Notes: a model not told the origin generated them from the letters alone. Counted from the first letter of the stretch, positions 53,608-63,091 are shown. The stretch is DNA of 64,000 bases from an uncultured Tateyamaria sp. (GCF_947503465.1 NZ_CANNDN010000001.1:1736001-1800000), one strand, 5' to 3'. Numbers and translations: made by a program.

Positions 53608-54743
53608 TGCGGGTTGTGATTGTCGTCACACATCTGCTGGGCACGGGGCATCTGGCCCGCGCGCTGACACTGGGCCGTGCCTTTGCCGCCGCGGGGGATG
53701 GCGTAACCATCCTGAGCGGGGGTGGCCCGGTGCCGCATTTCGATACGGATGGCATGACTTTTGTCCAGCTGCCGCCCCTGCGATCAAACGGTGTGGACTT
53801 TTCCAACCTGTTAATCGGGGACGGAACGACGGCAGACGCGCCCTATCTTGACCGGCGGGCGGCGGAGTTGATCCGGCACGCCATGGCCGCTGATCCTGAC
53901 GTTCTGATCACCGAATTGTTCCCCTTTGGGCGTCGGTCCCTCAAGCGGGAATTTCAGGCGCTGTTGGAAGCCATGTCTGCCCGGCCGACGCCGCCCTTGG
54001 TGGTATCCTCGGTCCGGGACATTCTGGCGCCGCCGTCGAAACCGGCCAAGGTAGCCTTTGCAGACGCTCTTGTCGCCGGTTTCTACGACCGTGTTCTGGT
54101 GCATTCGGATGCAGAGGTTGTGCCCCTGGACGCCAGCTGGCCCGTGTCCGACATGCTGCGTGCCAAGTTGGAGTACACCGGGTTTGTGGCCCCTGCCCCC
54201 CCGACACCTGCCACGAGGCGAGGCGACGACATCCTTGTCAGCGCCGGGGGGGGATCGGTTGGCGATGCGGTGTTTGACGCGGCCTGCGCGGCGGCGTCCC
54301 ATGACCCGTCCCGACCCTGGCGGTTGCTTGTGGGTGGGGCGCAGGCGCGACGGGACAGGTATGCCCGACAGGCGCCTGCGCATGTGACGGTTGAAGGCCC
54401 GCGCCCTGATTTCCGCGACCTGCTGGCCCGCGCGCACGCGTCGGTGTCGATGTGCGGGTACAACACGGCGCTGGATGTCTTGCAGACCGGCGTGCCCGCC
54501 GTGCTGGTCCCCTTTGACGACGGGGGCGAGGTGGAACAGGGGTTGCGTGCCCGCGCCCTCGCAACGCTGCCCGGTATTGCCGTATTGAAGCAGTCGGACC
54601 TGTCCGGCGCGGCGCTGGCCGATGCCGTGGCCGCGTTGGCACAGGCCCCCCGCCGCGCGCCACGCGTCGCTGGAATGGACGGCGCCGCCCGCACGGTGGA
54701 CATTGTGCATCGCCTGCGCGAAGGGAGCGGCGATGCAGATTGA
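53607..54743 (+). CDS. Glycosyltransferase, MurG-like (COG4671 type)
   Basis: The 378-residue protein shares its layout with the first gene of the cluster: GTGHLARALTLGRAFAAAGD at the N-terminus and SMCGYNTALDVLQTGVPAVLVPF near the C-terminus. It begins at a one-base overlap with the phosphatase stop (TGATG) and ends overlapping the deacetylase-like gene by 11 bp. As a second enzyme of this type in the same cluster it may add another residue of the same glycan. Confidence 0.8.
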   Translation: MRVVIVVTHLLGTGHLARALTLGRAFAAAGDGVTILSGGGPVPHFDTDGMTFVQLPPLRSNGVDFSNLLIGDGTTADAPYLDRRAAELIRHAMAADPDVLITELFPFGRRSLKREFQALLEAMSARPTPPLVVSSVRDILAPPSKPAKVAFADALVAGFYDRVLVHSDAEVVPLDASWPVSDMLRAKLEYTGFVAPAPPTPATRRGDDILVSAGGGSVGDAVFDAACAAASHDPSRPWRLLVGGAQARRDRYARQAPAHVTVEGPRPDFRDLLARAHASVSMCGYNTALDVLQTGVPAVLVPFDDGGEVEQGLRARALATLPGIAVLKQSDLSGAALADAVAALAQAPRRAPRVAGMDGAARTVDIVHRLREGSGDAD

Positions 54744-55476
54744 CTGGACCCCCTTGCGGACCGAATTGGCCGCCTGCCGACGCGACGCGGTGGTTGTGCC
54801 GTTCTGGTGGCGCGACGATGATGCCATCGCGCCGACAGAACCGCTGGACCATCTTGAGACGATCGCGCAGCGGGTTGGACTGTCCGTGCATATGGCCGTG
54901 ATCCCGGCCCACGCCACGCCTGCCCTTGCCGACCGTATGGACGGGCAGCGGTTGATCCCGCTGGTACATGGCTGGGCCCATCATGATCACAGCGGGCCGC
55001 GCGAAAAGAAGAACGAGTTTTTGACCGAACGGCCCGGTCTGGCGCAGGACAGCGCCCGCGCGCTGGACCGCATGTTGGCCCTGTTTGGTGCGGGCGTGCG
55101 GCCGATGTTCGTGCCCCCCTGGAACCGCATACAGCCCGCGCTGCTGTCTGGTCTGGCGGACCAGGGATACACCGCTGTATCGACGTTCGGCCCACGTGCC
55201 CGTGCCGAGGCGGCACCGGGCCTTGCGCAGATCAACACCCATATCGACCCGATCTGGTGGAAGGGCACCCGCGACCTGGTGGAGCCGGATGCAGTGATCG
55301 CGACGGCCTGTGCGCATCTGTCCGCACGGCGACACGGAGCCGAGGACGCCACGGAACCGTTCGGGCTTTTGACACACCACCTGGTTCACACCCCTGCGAT
55401 CTGGGCTTTTACAACAGGTTTTCTACACGAAATGCTGTCTGGCGGCGCACGGCCGTGGACGATGGAGACGACATAA
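54733..55476 (+). CDS. Polysaccharide deacetylase-like protein
   Basis: This 247-residue protein has the layout of a carbohydrate esterase 4 enzyme with divergent motifs: an acidic cluster WWRDDDA (28-30), histidines in LVHGWAHHDHSG (His79, His83) and FVPPWNRI. It may remove acetyl groups from a glycan or a sugar intermediate. There is no signal peptide, so it would be cytoplasmic unless exported otherwise. It starts 11 bp before the previous gene ends and lies 1 bp before the methyltransferase gene. Confidence 0.72.
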   Translation: MQIDWTPLRTELAACRRDAVVVPFWWRDDDAIAPTEPLDHLETIAQRVGLSVHMAVIPAHATPALADRMDGQRLIPLVHGWAHHDHSGPREKKNEFLTERPGLAQDSARALDRMLALFGAGVRPMFVPPWNRIQPALLSGLADQGYTAVSTFGPRARAEAAPGLAQINTHIDPIWWKGTRDLVEPDAVIATACAHLSARRHGAEDATEPFGLLTHHLVHTPAIWAFTTGFLHEMLSGGARPWTMETT

Positions 55477-55477
55477 G

Positions 55478-55957
55478 ATGAGCAGACTGGAATCCATGCG
55501 ACGCCGATTGACCGCACAGATCGACGGGATCAACTGGGCGGCGGCCAAGGTGGCCGACCTGGACGGCGATGTCCTTGAGATGGGATTGGGGAACGGGCGG
55601 ACCTATGATCACCTGCGCCAGGAATTGCCCGACCGGCGTATCTGGGTCATCGACCGCATCCTGAAATGCCACCCAAGCTGCGTGCCGCCCGAACAGGATT
55701 TTCTCGAAGGCGAGGCGGAACCGATGCTGCAGAGGATGGCTGCAGCCAACCGCAGGATCATTCTGGCCCATTACGACTTTGGCTTTGGCATCAAGGAGAA
55801 GGACGTTGAAGAGGGCAAGCGGCTGAGCCCTCTGATCGCGGCGGTGATGCAACCCGGCGGCCTGATCCTGTCGCAACAACCGCTGGTCGGGTTCGACCAG
55901 ATCACCGGGCCGGATACGATCGCACCGGATCGGTATCTCTTCTACCGAAAGGTGTAG
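55478..55957 (+). CDS. Small SAM-dependent methyltransferase (Methyltransf_17-like), paralogue 2
   Basis: This 159-residue protein has the glycine loop VLEMGLGNGRTYDHLRQ (33-48) and an acidic ribose contact region (WVIDRI). It is similar in motif and length to the protein at 38336-38833. It is the last gene of the glycan locus, starting 1 bp after the deacetylase-like gene stops, so it may methylate a sugar or an acceptor. The target cannot be read from sequence. Confidence 0.75.
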   Translation: MSRLESMRRRLTAQIDGINWAAAKVADLDGDVLEMGLGNGRTYDHLRQELPDRRIWVIDRILKCHPSCVPPEQDFLEGEAEPMLQRMAAANRRIILAHYDFGFGIKEKDVEEGKRLSPLIAAVMQPGGLILSQQPLVGFDQITGPDTIAPDRYLFYRKV

Positions 55958-56026
55958 TTTGATCACATTTCCCGACTGTCCTGTTGTCACCGGCTGGCAC
56001 TGCCACGTACACTCGCGGTGATTCAA

Positions 56027-56047
56027 CGACCGCGCCACAAGCGGTCG
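56027..56047. repeat. Stem-loop upstream of the PA14-like gene
   Basis: CGACCGC-N7-GCGGTCG forms a 7-bp stem ending 16 bp before the start codon and after the glycan cluster. It may end the cluster's transcript or shape the next mRNA leader. Confidence 0.4.
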
Positions 56048-56063
56048 GGTCCAACGGGAGTAT

Positions 56064-56630
56064 ATGATGAAGATGTTGAAGACGGCCGCTTTGGCCGCCA
56101 CGGCGCTTGTGCTGGCAACAGCCACCTTCGCCGCCCCCCTGAAACTGACCCCAGCCAATCCGCAACCTTCGGGTTTGAAACCCGGATTGGCTGTCAAATA
56201 CGCCTACCCGCCAGATGTCAAAAGCCTGAACCAGGCCAACCGCGCCCTGAAACGGGCCACGGCCGGGCCGGCGCTCAAGGGCCTCGACTATCGCGATACG
56301 TCGGACGGGGACAAAACGCTGACATCCAAGCAAGCGCACCACGTGGTGGCGGGCATCTCCGGCTATGTCAAATTCGATGCCGCCGGCACCTATAACATCG
56401 ACTTTCTGACCAATGACGGCCTGGATGCCAAGGTGGGTGGCCAGACGGTCGGGTATTTCGACGGGCGGCAAAAATGCTTTGAAACGCGTGCCGTACAGGT
56501 CGAGGTGCCGCAAGCGGGCTGGTACCCGGTCGACATCACTTACTTCCAGCGTGTGGGCACGGCATGCCTGCATATGCGTGCGGGCCAGGGTGCACCCGAC
56601 TGGATGCCCAACTCGGCCTTCGGGCACTAG
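56064..56630 (+). CDS. Secreted PA14-domain-like protein
   Basis: This 188-residue protein starts with a signal peptide (MMKMLKTAALAATALVLATATFA). The mature part has the pattern of a PA14-type carbohydrate-binding beta-barrel: GISGYVKFDAAGTYNIDFLTNDGLDAKVGG, then WYPVDITYFQRVG. Two cysteines (KCFETR, ACLHM) are near the C-terminus. It follows the glycan locus after a 106-bp gap and may bind its product; that link is inference. ATG 56067 is an alternative with better spacing from GGGAG. Confidence 0.72.
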   Translation: MMKMLKTAALAATALVLATATFAAPLKLTPANPQPSGLKPGLAVKYAYPPDVKSLNQANRALKRATAGPALKGLDYRDTSDGDKTLTSKQAHHVVAGISGYVKFDAAGTYNIDFLTNDGLDAKVGGQTVGYFDGRQKCFETRAVQVEVPQAGWYPVDITYFQRVGTACLHMRAGQGAPDWMPNSAFGH

Positions 56631-57575
56631 GGGTTCTGTCCGAGGTGGGACAGATGGCGCGGCGGCAGCAATGCCCCGCGCCTTTTGCTTGTGGCAGGTC
56701 TTGTGAAAAAGCCGGCACACTGAACGCCGAACACAGCGCCGTGGTGGCGGCCATGGGGTACGGTGCCAAGCCCGTCGCCCCGGTGCGCATCGGCGCGGCG
56801 ACACCCCGTGCCGATGTTGGTCTGTTGCGCGGTGAAGTGTCCTAGACAAGCGAAAGGCGCCAGGTGCGCGAACCGAAATCCGTGCCGTGCCCGAGGACAC
56901 ACCCTGACGCCTCGTTGAACCTCATCATCCCCCCAGAGGGCGACATTTGGCCCAGCTTGCAGGTGGCGTTACCGCCAACCGCCAAGGCAATCCGACTTGC
57001 GCCAAACCGCCCCCCGCATCGACCCTGCTGATACCGCCCGTTCGCCACGCCCCTTTCGAAGCCACACGATCCGACCTGCATCCAGTAACCCGTTGATGCG
57101 AAACCTAAATCTTGCGATCCATCTTTCGCGTCCCGTGGCCACCGGGGCCTTTGCGTCCACCGCTTTGTTCAAGGAACTCTGCGCCGGTGACCCAAGGTTG
57201 GGCGACAACGACCGCTTCAGGCAAACAAAAAATGCCTCAACAGCAAAGTTTTCTGGGGATAAGCTGTTGATTTCACGTGAGGATTCCTTGGGGATAAGTG
57301 GGGGAAAAGCCCGAAAAACCGTGCAACGCCCAAAGGTTAACACGGGTCAGATTCGGTGACCTGTAACGGATTTGTAAAAATCGGGTTCAAACGGCGCACG
57401 TGGCGTTCACCCGGGCCTGACCGGAACCGTTTAGACAGAGAATCGTACCAATTGCCGCCCGTTTCGTACGAGTCCAGACCGCTGATTCCAGCCCGTTTCG
57501 GGACGAATCCACAGGGTCGTACAAAACAGGCGCCGTTTCGTACACACCCCGACACCGACCAAAGGGCGCGACATC
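56631..57575. other. Long non-coding or unassigned region (945 bp) before the Phd-like gene
   Basis: No convincing gene is seen. Short open frames exist on both strands; 56842-57081 (minus) encodes a Gly/Ser-rich 79-residue peptide with two cysteines that could be a gene remnant. The right half contains TGGGGATAA twice (57254-57262 and 57289-57297) and four TCGTAC motifs (57443-57543). Composition turns less GC-rich from about 57200. Confidence 0.5.
57443..57543. promoter_or_regulatory. Iterated TCGTAC motifs upstream of the Phd-like gene
   Basis: TCGTAC is at 57443, 57464, 57517 and 57538, with a variant TCGGGA at 57498, at intervals of 21, 34, 19 and 21 bp. Longer repeats of CGTTTCG surround three of them. 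They end 33 bp before the start codon, fitting an autoregulatory operator array; the regulator is inferred to be the antitoxin itself. Confidence 0.5.
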
Positions 57576-57932
57576 ATGGCCACCGAAATTCGCAAAATTT
57601 CGTATTCCGACTTCCGAAAGCACCTGGGGACAGAAATGAAATTCGTCCACGAAGAGATGGGCCACCTGTGGCTGTTCCAGCACGGGCACCCGCGCGGCGT
57701 GGTGATCCCGATGCGCGACGAAGCGGTGCTGCACCGCGCCGTGGGGCTGAACCCGGTCGAGAGCTTTCACCGGGCGATGGTTGCCTGCGACCGGACAATT
57801 GCGGCCATCAATGAACGGTCGCGCTGGGTTTCGACCGAGGTGATGACGCAGCCGGGGCACATGTGGCCGGCGCTGGGGATGACGGATGAGAGCTATGCCC
57901 AGTGGCGGGCCATGGATCGGAGCCGGGGTTGA
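57576..57932 (+). CDS. Phd/YefM-like antitoxin, apparently without a toxin partner
   Basis: This 118-residue protein begins with a pattern like Phd/YefM antitoxins: KISYSDFRKHLGTEMKFVHEEM, then LWLFQHGHPRGVVIPMRDEAVLHRA. In such proteins the N-terminal domain binds DNA as a dimer and the C-terminal part neutralises a toxin. Here the C-terminal half (residues 50-118) is longer than usual and has no recognised toxin gene directly after it. Iterated TCGTAC motifs upstream suggest autoregulation. Assignment is moderate; a solitary regulator is an alternative. Confidence 0.6.
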   Translation: MATEIRKISYSDFRKHLGTEMKFVHEEMGHLWLFQHGHPRGVVIPMRDEAVLHRAVGLNPVESFHRAMVACDRTIAAINERSRWVSTEVMTQPGHMWPALGMTDESYAQWRAMDRSRG

Positions 57933-58474
57933 CCGGTGTGCACACGAGTGGTGGACCATGACAATAACGGTCGCTTGCTCGATCCATTCGGGTCCGTCTG
58001 GAAGCGCAGCAATGTCGCCAAGAACCTTTGCCTGCGCCCCCGGCGGCACCGGCGCACTCTGCCACACCCCGGCCTGGATGACCGGATCGGTCAGGGTGTT
58101 CCGGTGGCGGGACAGATAGACGGCCACCCGGTCGCGCCTTGCGTCATAGACGGCGTTCGATGCGGCAGCGCCGATGGCACGGGCTGGCAGGGTGAGCGGG
58201 TTGCCAAGGTGGCCGGTGTCGCAGGCGACGAGGACCGGGAGGAGGCGTGCCAATCCGTCGGGTGGAGTTTCGGCTTGCCGATGTGGTTGGACATGCAATG
58301 GTGGGGTGAACCCGGTGAAGCATGGGGTTGTGGAATAGCCCGAGGCGCAGCTGTTTTCAAGTGTGCATTGGGATGTGTGGTTTCGGGTGGGGGATGGGTT
58401 TGGGGGCGCAGGGCGGGGTTTCACCCCGCCAGTGCCGTGCCGATCGGTGGAGTGAAATAGCGCCCTTTGCTCTA
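57933..58474. other. Unassigned 542-bp region between the Phd-like and HEPN genes
   Basis: No confident gene is seen. A minus-strand frame (part of 57387-58547) reads as protein-like between about 57950 and 58300 but continues antisense through the Phd-like gene, and a plus-strand frame (57936-58460) has unusual composition. A degraded gene or toxin remnant is possible. Confidence 0.4.
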
Positions 58475-59260
58475 TTACCTGGTTGGAATTGAAAATTTGC
58501 AATTCCCCCAAAGCTCTTCCGCGCAGACTTTTGCATAATCCACGCAATCACCCCCTATATCAAAGCTTGCCCCATTCACCCAACAATAAAGATCTTGAAC
58601 TACCTGAATAGATACTTTCAACAGATGTTTTTCGTCACCATATTTCATTTTCGGGACGATAGAACTTTGCTCCCTTCTAGTATGAGTTAAGTGGTGCGCC
58701 AAGTGATCACGAAGGTTCTTGATTGAGTTTGTTTGCTCTCGGTCAATAATTTCTCTCGATTCTTTGAGCGCACCCGCGAGTCCAGCATGTGCTTTATTTG
58801 CTTGATCCTCCGCTATTTTATTTTGAGTGCGAATTGTCGCCTCATCAATTGCTTTTTGAATACCGGGATCATTGCTGGGGTTTAAAGAGCGTGGCTTGAG
58901 CGCCATATATGCTGACCGTGTCTCGTCCACAAGCGCAGAAAGTACGCCAGTATCATCAATCAACTCGACCACAGTTGGTATGGAAATCACGTTGTCATCA
59001 GCTCGATCCCATAACGCGATGCACTTAATTACTTCAGAAGTATACATTGCATTCTGAAATACCGCGAACGCGCTTGCGGCGTATGATTTTGGGACTTGCT
59101 TAGCTAGCTTGTCGCTGAATACGATGATTTTGTTGGCTTCGTGAAGGTCAATCACGTCTAGCACTCTGTAAGTCAGTTCTTTAGTGATTGATTTTGCCCG
59201 CTCTATCCTGTCAGAGACAGGCAAATTTCTGATTCTTTCTGAGTACGGTTTTCTTCCCAT
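58475..59260 (-). CDS. HEPN-domain protein, AbiU2-like (candidate abortive-infection gene)
   Basis: This 261-residue protein is visibly more AT-rich than its neighbours, suggesting acquisition by transfer. It is helical with a coiled-coil-like middle. The HEPN ribonuclease pattern R-x4-H is at Arg184-His189 (NLRDHLAHH), in the position expected for AbiU2-type HEPN proteins. Such proteins are usually RNases in phage defence or toxin modules. ATG 59260 is used; GTG 59287 is possible. It lies downstream of lepA on the same strand, separated by lepA's probable terminator. Confidence 0.68.
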   Translation of the reverse strand: MGRKPYSERIRNLPVSDRIERAKSITKELTYRVLDVIDLHEANKIIVFSDKLAKQVPKSYAASAFAVFQNAMYTSEVIKCIALWDRADDNVISIPTVVELIDDTGVLSALVDETRSAYMALKPRSLNPSNDPGIQKAIDEATIRTQNKIAEDQANKAHAGLAGALKESREIIDREQTNSIKNLRDHLAHHLTHTRREQSSIVPKMKYGDEKHLLKVSIQVVQDLYCWVNGASFDIGGDCVDYAKVCAEELWGNCKFSIPTR

Positions 59261-59392
59261 CCACCTTAAACCCCAAAAGCGCGACACCCCAACCCGGTGC
59301 CGCTACGCGCATCGCTGCGCGATACGACTTTCGCGCACTGCTTCCATTTCCGCCCGATATGGACTATCCGGGGCTCCGCCCGTTCGCACCTC

Positions 59393-59430
59393 AAACGCTC
59401 CACTGGAGCGTTTGCCGGGCTAACGCCCGG
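59393..59430 (-). terminator. Probable lepA terminator, two tandem stem-loops
   Basis: A near-perfect palindrome AAACGCTCCA-C-TGGAGCGTTT (59393-59413) is followed by CCGGGC-TAAC-GCCCGG (59415-59430), directly downstream of lepA on the minus strand. The first stem ends in a T-rich stretch when read from lepA. Confidence 0.65.
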
Positions 59431-59438
59431 ACAGGCGC

Positions 59439-61235
<1,797 letters not shown>

Positions 61236-61590
61236 GGGTGGGATATGTAGGGGATTTCGGGGTTGGTCAATGGGCCTGAGAGCCGCGCCGCGCAACGCGC
61301 GGTGGGGTGTTGCGCGGTGACGTGGGGAATCGAGGGTTAACGCCCGTGTTTCATGGAGAAACGGGGGTGCACAGGGCGTGCACATGCTGTGCACCGTCCG
61401 TACACCGGTTGTGCACGGGAGGGCGGGTTAACGGAGCGTGCGGTGTGGTTTGTTACGGTTGGGTTAATGGGGGGTGGGTTCGCGGCCAACACGGAATGTG
61501 CGTTTGCGGATGTGGCAGGGCGATGCCATGGTTGGCCGTGGATGGCAGGGCCTGTGGAAATGTTGATTTTTGTGCGAATGAATTTGCTAC
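61236..61590. other. lepA upstream region (355 bp) with short repeats
   Basis: There is no credible gene here. The region holds the lepA promoter and the divergent promoter of the repeat protein. It contains an array of five GTGCAC-type motifs with 11-bp spacing and three GGGTTAA motifs (61334, 61425, 61461). Confidence 0.7.
61367..61421 (+). repeat. Five tandem 11-bp repeats with core GTGCAC
   Basis: GTGCAC starts at 61367, 61378, 61389 and 61411, with GTACAC at 61400, exactly 11 bp apart. The five bases between cores vary. The core is palindromic, so all sites would face about one side of the helix. The array is about 130 bp upstream of lepA (minus) and 170 bp upstream of the repeat-protein gene (plus). 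Confidence 0.85.
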
Positions 61591-62919
61591 ATGGCTGACG
61601 TTGATTTTTCCGATCTTGCAGCGGCCGCGGCTTGGTTCGAACAACAAACGTCGGAAAAGCGCTGTCTTATGTCCGGCCGGGCCGCTTTGCGCGTAATGGC
61701 GACCATCGGCTTGTTGGGAGCTGAAGTGAAGGAAAGGCTTGCCCTGGCCGCGCTGCGCGCAACTCTCTCATCCGCGGGACGCGGCGTGGGACGACCCGCA
61801 GATGTGGAGGACTTAAGGCGTACCGCCGCCCACTCCGCTCACTCCGCCGCCCGCTCCGCCGCCTACTTTGCAGACTCCGCCGCCCGCTCCGCCGACTCCG
61901 CCGCCCACTCCGCCGCCCACTCTGCCGGCTCCGCCACCCACTCTGCCGACTCCGCCGCCCGCTCTGCCGACTCCGCCGCCCGCTCCGCCACCCACTCTGC
62001 CGACTCCGCCGCCTACTTTGCAGACTCCGCCGCCCGCTTCACTGCTCACTCCGCCGCCGCAGCTGACGCTGATCTTTCAGAAAAGCAGTTGCTTGAGCGC
62101 CCGGTCTGGTCAGGTGTGGATATTCCATCGGCACTGATTTCGGCACACGACATCTGGCTGACCTTTCTGAGCAGCGATGCCGATTGGGCGTTCTGGCACC
62201 GCTGGTACAGTCAGATGTGGGAGGGCACGTTCCGCGACTGGGACCTTGCGATTGAAGTGGCGAAGCTGCCGGATGAGCTTTGGGAGGGCGAAGGTGCGTT
62301 GGCGAAGGTTGCCGAGGCGATCCGGGAGATTGAGGCGCGCCAAGCCGAAAACATGTCTGACATCGAACCAGAACACGTACCGGTCGACAATGTTCTTCCA
62401 CTCTTCGACCGCGCGCGTTTTGTTCAAGCGAGTATGACCGCAATGTCCGAAGCGGTTTCCCTGCGTCTTGAGGCATTTTCGTCGATGGCTCGACCGAACG
62501 AGCGTATTCAGTTCGTTGAATCACTCAGCAACATGCCTGAAACGGCACAACGTATTTATGACATCCTCGAAAAGGGGCCATCAGTTCCAAATGCTGATAC
62601 CGCCCTCGCGTTGGAAGTTGGACGGCTTCGGGCAGAAAACGAACAGCTTAAGCGGGATTTGAAATCGGCCCTCGCAAACATAGAGGAACTTCGCAAGAAG
62701 CCTTGGTATGGAAAATCAGGCGCATTGTTCGCCGGGGGTATTTTGTCCGCAATCGGTTTGGCGCTGATGACGGTTTCCGATGACGAATTCAGTTTGGAGC
62801 AGCGCTGGAAGGACAGCGTTGAAGAGTTGGAGTTCTTGGTGTCTCAGTTTCAGGGTGATGATCAAGTGATTGTCCCTGACGAGTTCCGTTTACGTTTTCC
62901 AGACCTTGAAGATGAATAA
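61591..62919 (+). CDS. Ser-Ala heptad-repeat protein with coiled coil and C-terminal membrane segment
   Basis: I do not recognise a characterised family. The 442-residue protein has an N-terminal helical part (1-78), a low-complexity block (79-160) of SA pairs spaced alternately 3 and 4 residues (SAARSAD, SAAHSAA; AYFADSAAR occurs twice at 91-99 and 141-149), a conserved-looking tryptophan-rich part (ADWAFWHRWYSQMW, DWDLAIEVAKLPDELWEG; 198-235), a coiled coil (338-370) and one hydrophobic segment (378-395), then a short acidic tail. Similar Ala-rich repeats followed by the tryptophan-rich part occur in uncharacterised, possibly immunity-related proteins (recollection, not a search). It is divergent from lepA. 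Confidence 0.75.
   Translation: MADVDFSDLAAAAAWFEQQTSEKRCLMSGRAALRVMATIGLLGAEVKERLALAALRATLSSAGRGVGRPADVEDLRRTAAHSAHSAARSAAYFADSAARSADSAAHSAAHSAGSATHSADSAARSADSAARSATHSADSAAYFADSAARFTAHSAAAADADLSEKQLLERPVWSGVDIPSALISAHDIWLTFLSSDADWAFWHRWYSQMWEGTFRDWDLAIEVAKLPDELWEGEGALAKVAEAIREIEARQAENMSDIEPEHVPVDNVLPLFDRARFVQASMTAMSEAVSLRLEAFSSMARPNERIQFVESLSNMPETAQRIYDILEKGPSVPNADTALALEVGRLRAENEQLKRDLKSALANIEELRKKPWYGKSGALFAGGILSAIGLALMTVSDDEFSLEQRWKDSVEELEFLVSQFQGDDQVIVPDEFRLRFPDLEDE
61825..62070 (+). repeat. Imperfect DNA tandem repeat coding for the SA heptads
   Basis: Units such as GACTCCGCCGCCCGCTCCGC recur at 15- to 21-bp intervals inside the repeat-protein gene. The near-identical copies suggest expansion by slippage or recombination, so copy number may differ between strains. 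Confidence 0.75.
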
Positions 62920-63064
62920 ATCGAGTGAAGACGCCTCAAATGGTCTTCATATTGACTAGCCGCGCATCGGCAGGCCCTAGGCTGTCGATCCAACCTTTGT
63001 GCAGCAGCGCTTTATGGCTGCCAAGTACATCTTCCGTTTCACCTGTGTGCCAGGATCGGCCAAA

Positions 63065-63091
63065 TCGACAGGCCGCGGGAGGGCCTGTCGA
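63065..63091. repeat. Perfect stem-loop
   Basis: TCGACAGGCC and GGCCTGTCGA pair over 10 bp around a seven-base loop. A related imperfect hairpin lies about 100 bp earlier at 62966-62989. Confidence 0.6.

Noticed and set aside
56564-56845. 93-codon plus-strand frame after the PA14-like gene
   Set aside because: It overlaps the PA14-like gene in another frame and its remaining part shows no ribosome site or recognisable motif.
61367-61421. CRISPR-like array
   Set aside because: The repeat unit is 11 bp with a 6-bp core, far shorter than CRISPR repeats, and no cas genes are present.
61813-62049. Gly-Val-rich minus-strand frame
   Set aside because: It is the reverse reading of the SA repeat and has no start signal or independent support.
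61825-62070. Satellite repeat or CRISPR
   Set aside because: The repeat is in frame within an intact reading frame and codes for regular SA heptads, so it is a coding repeat.
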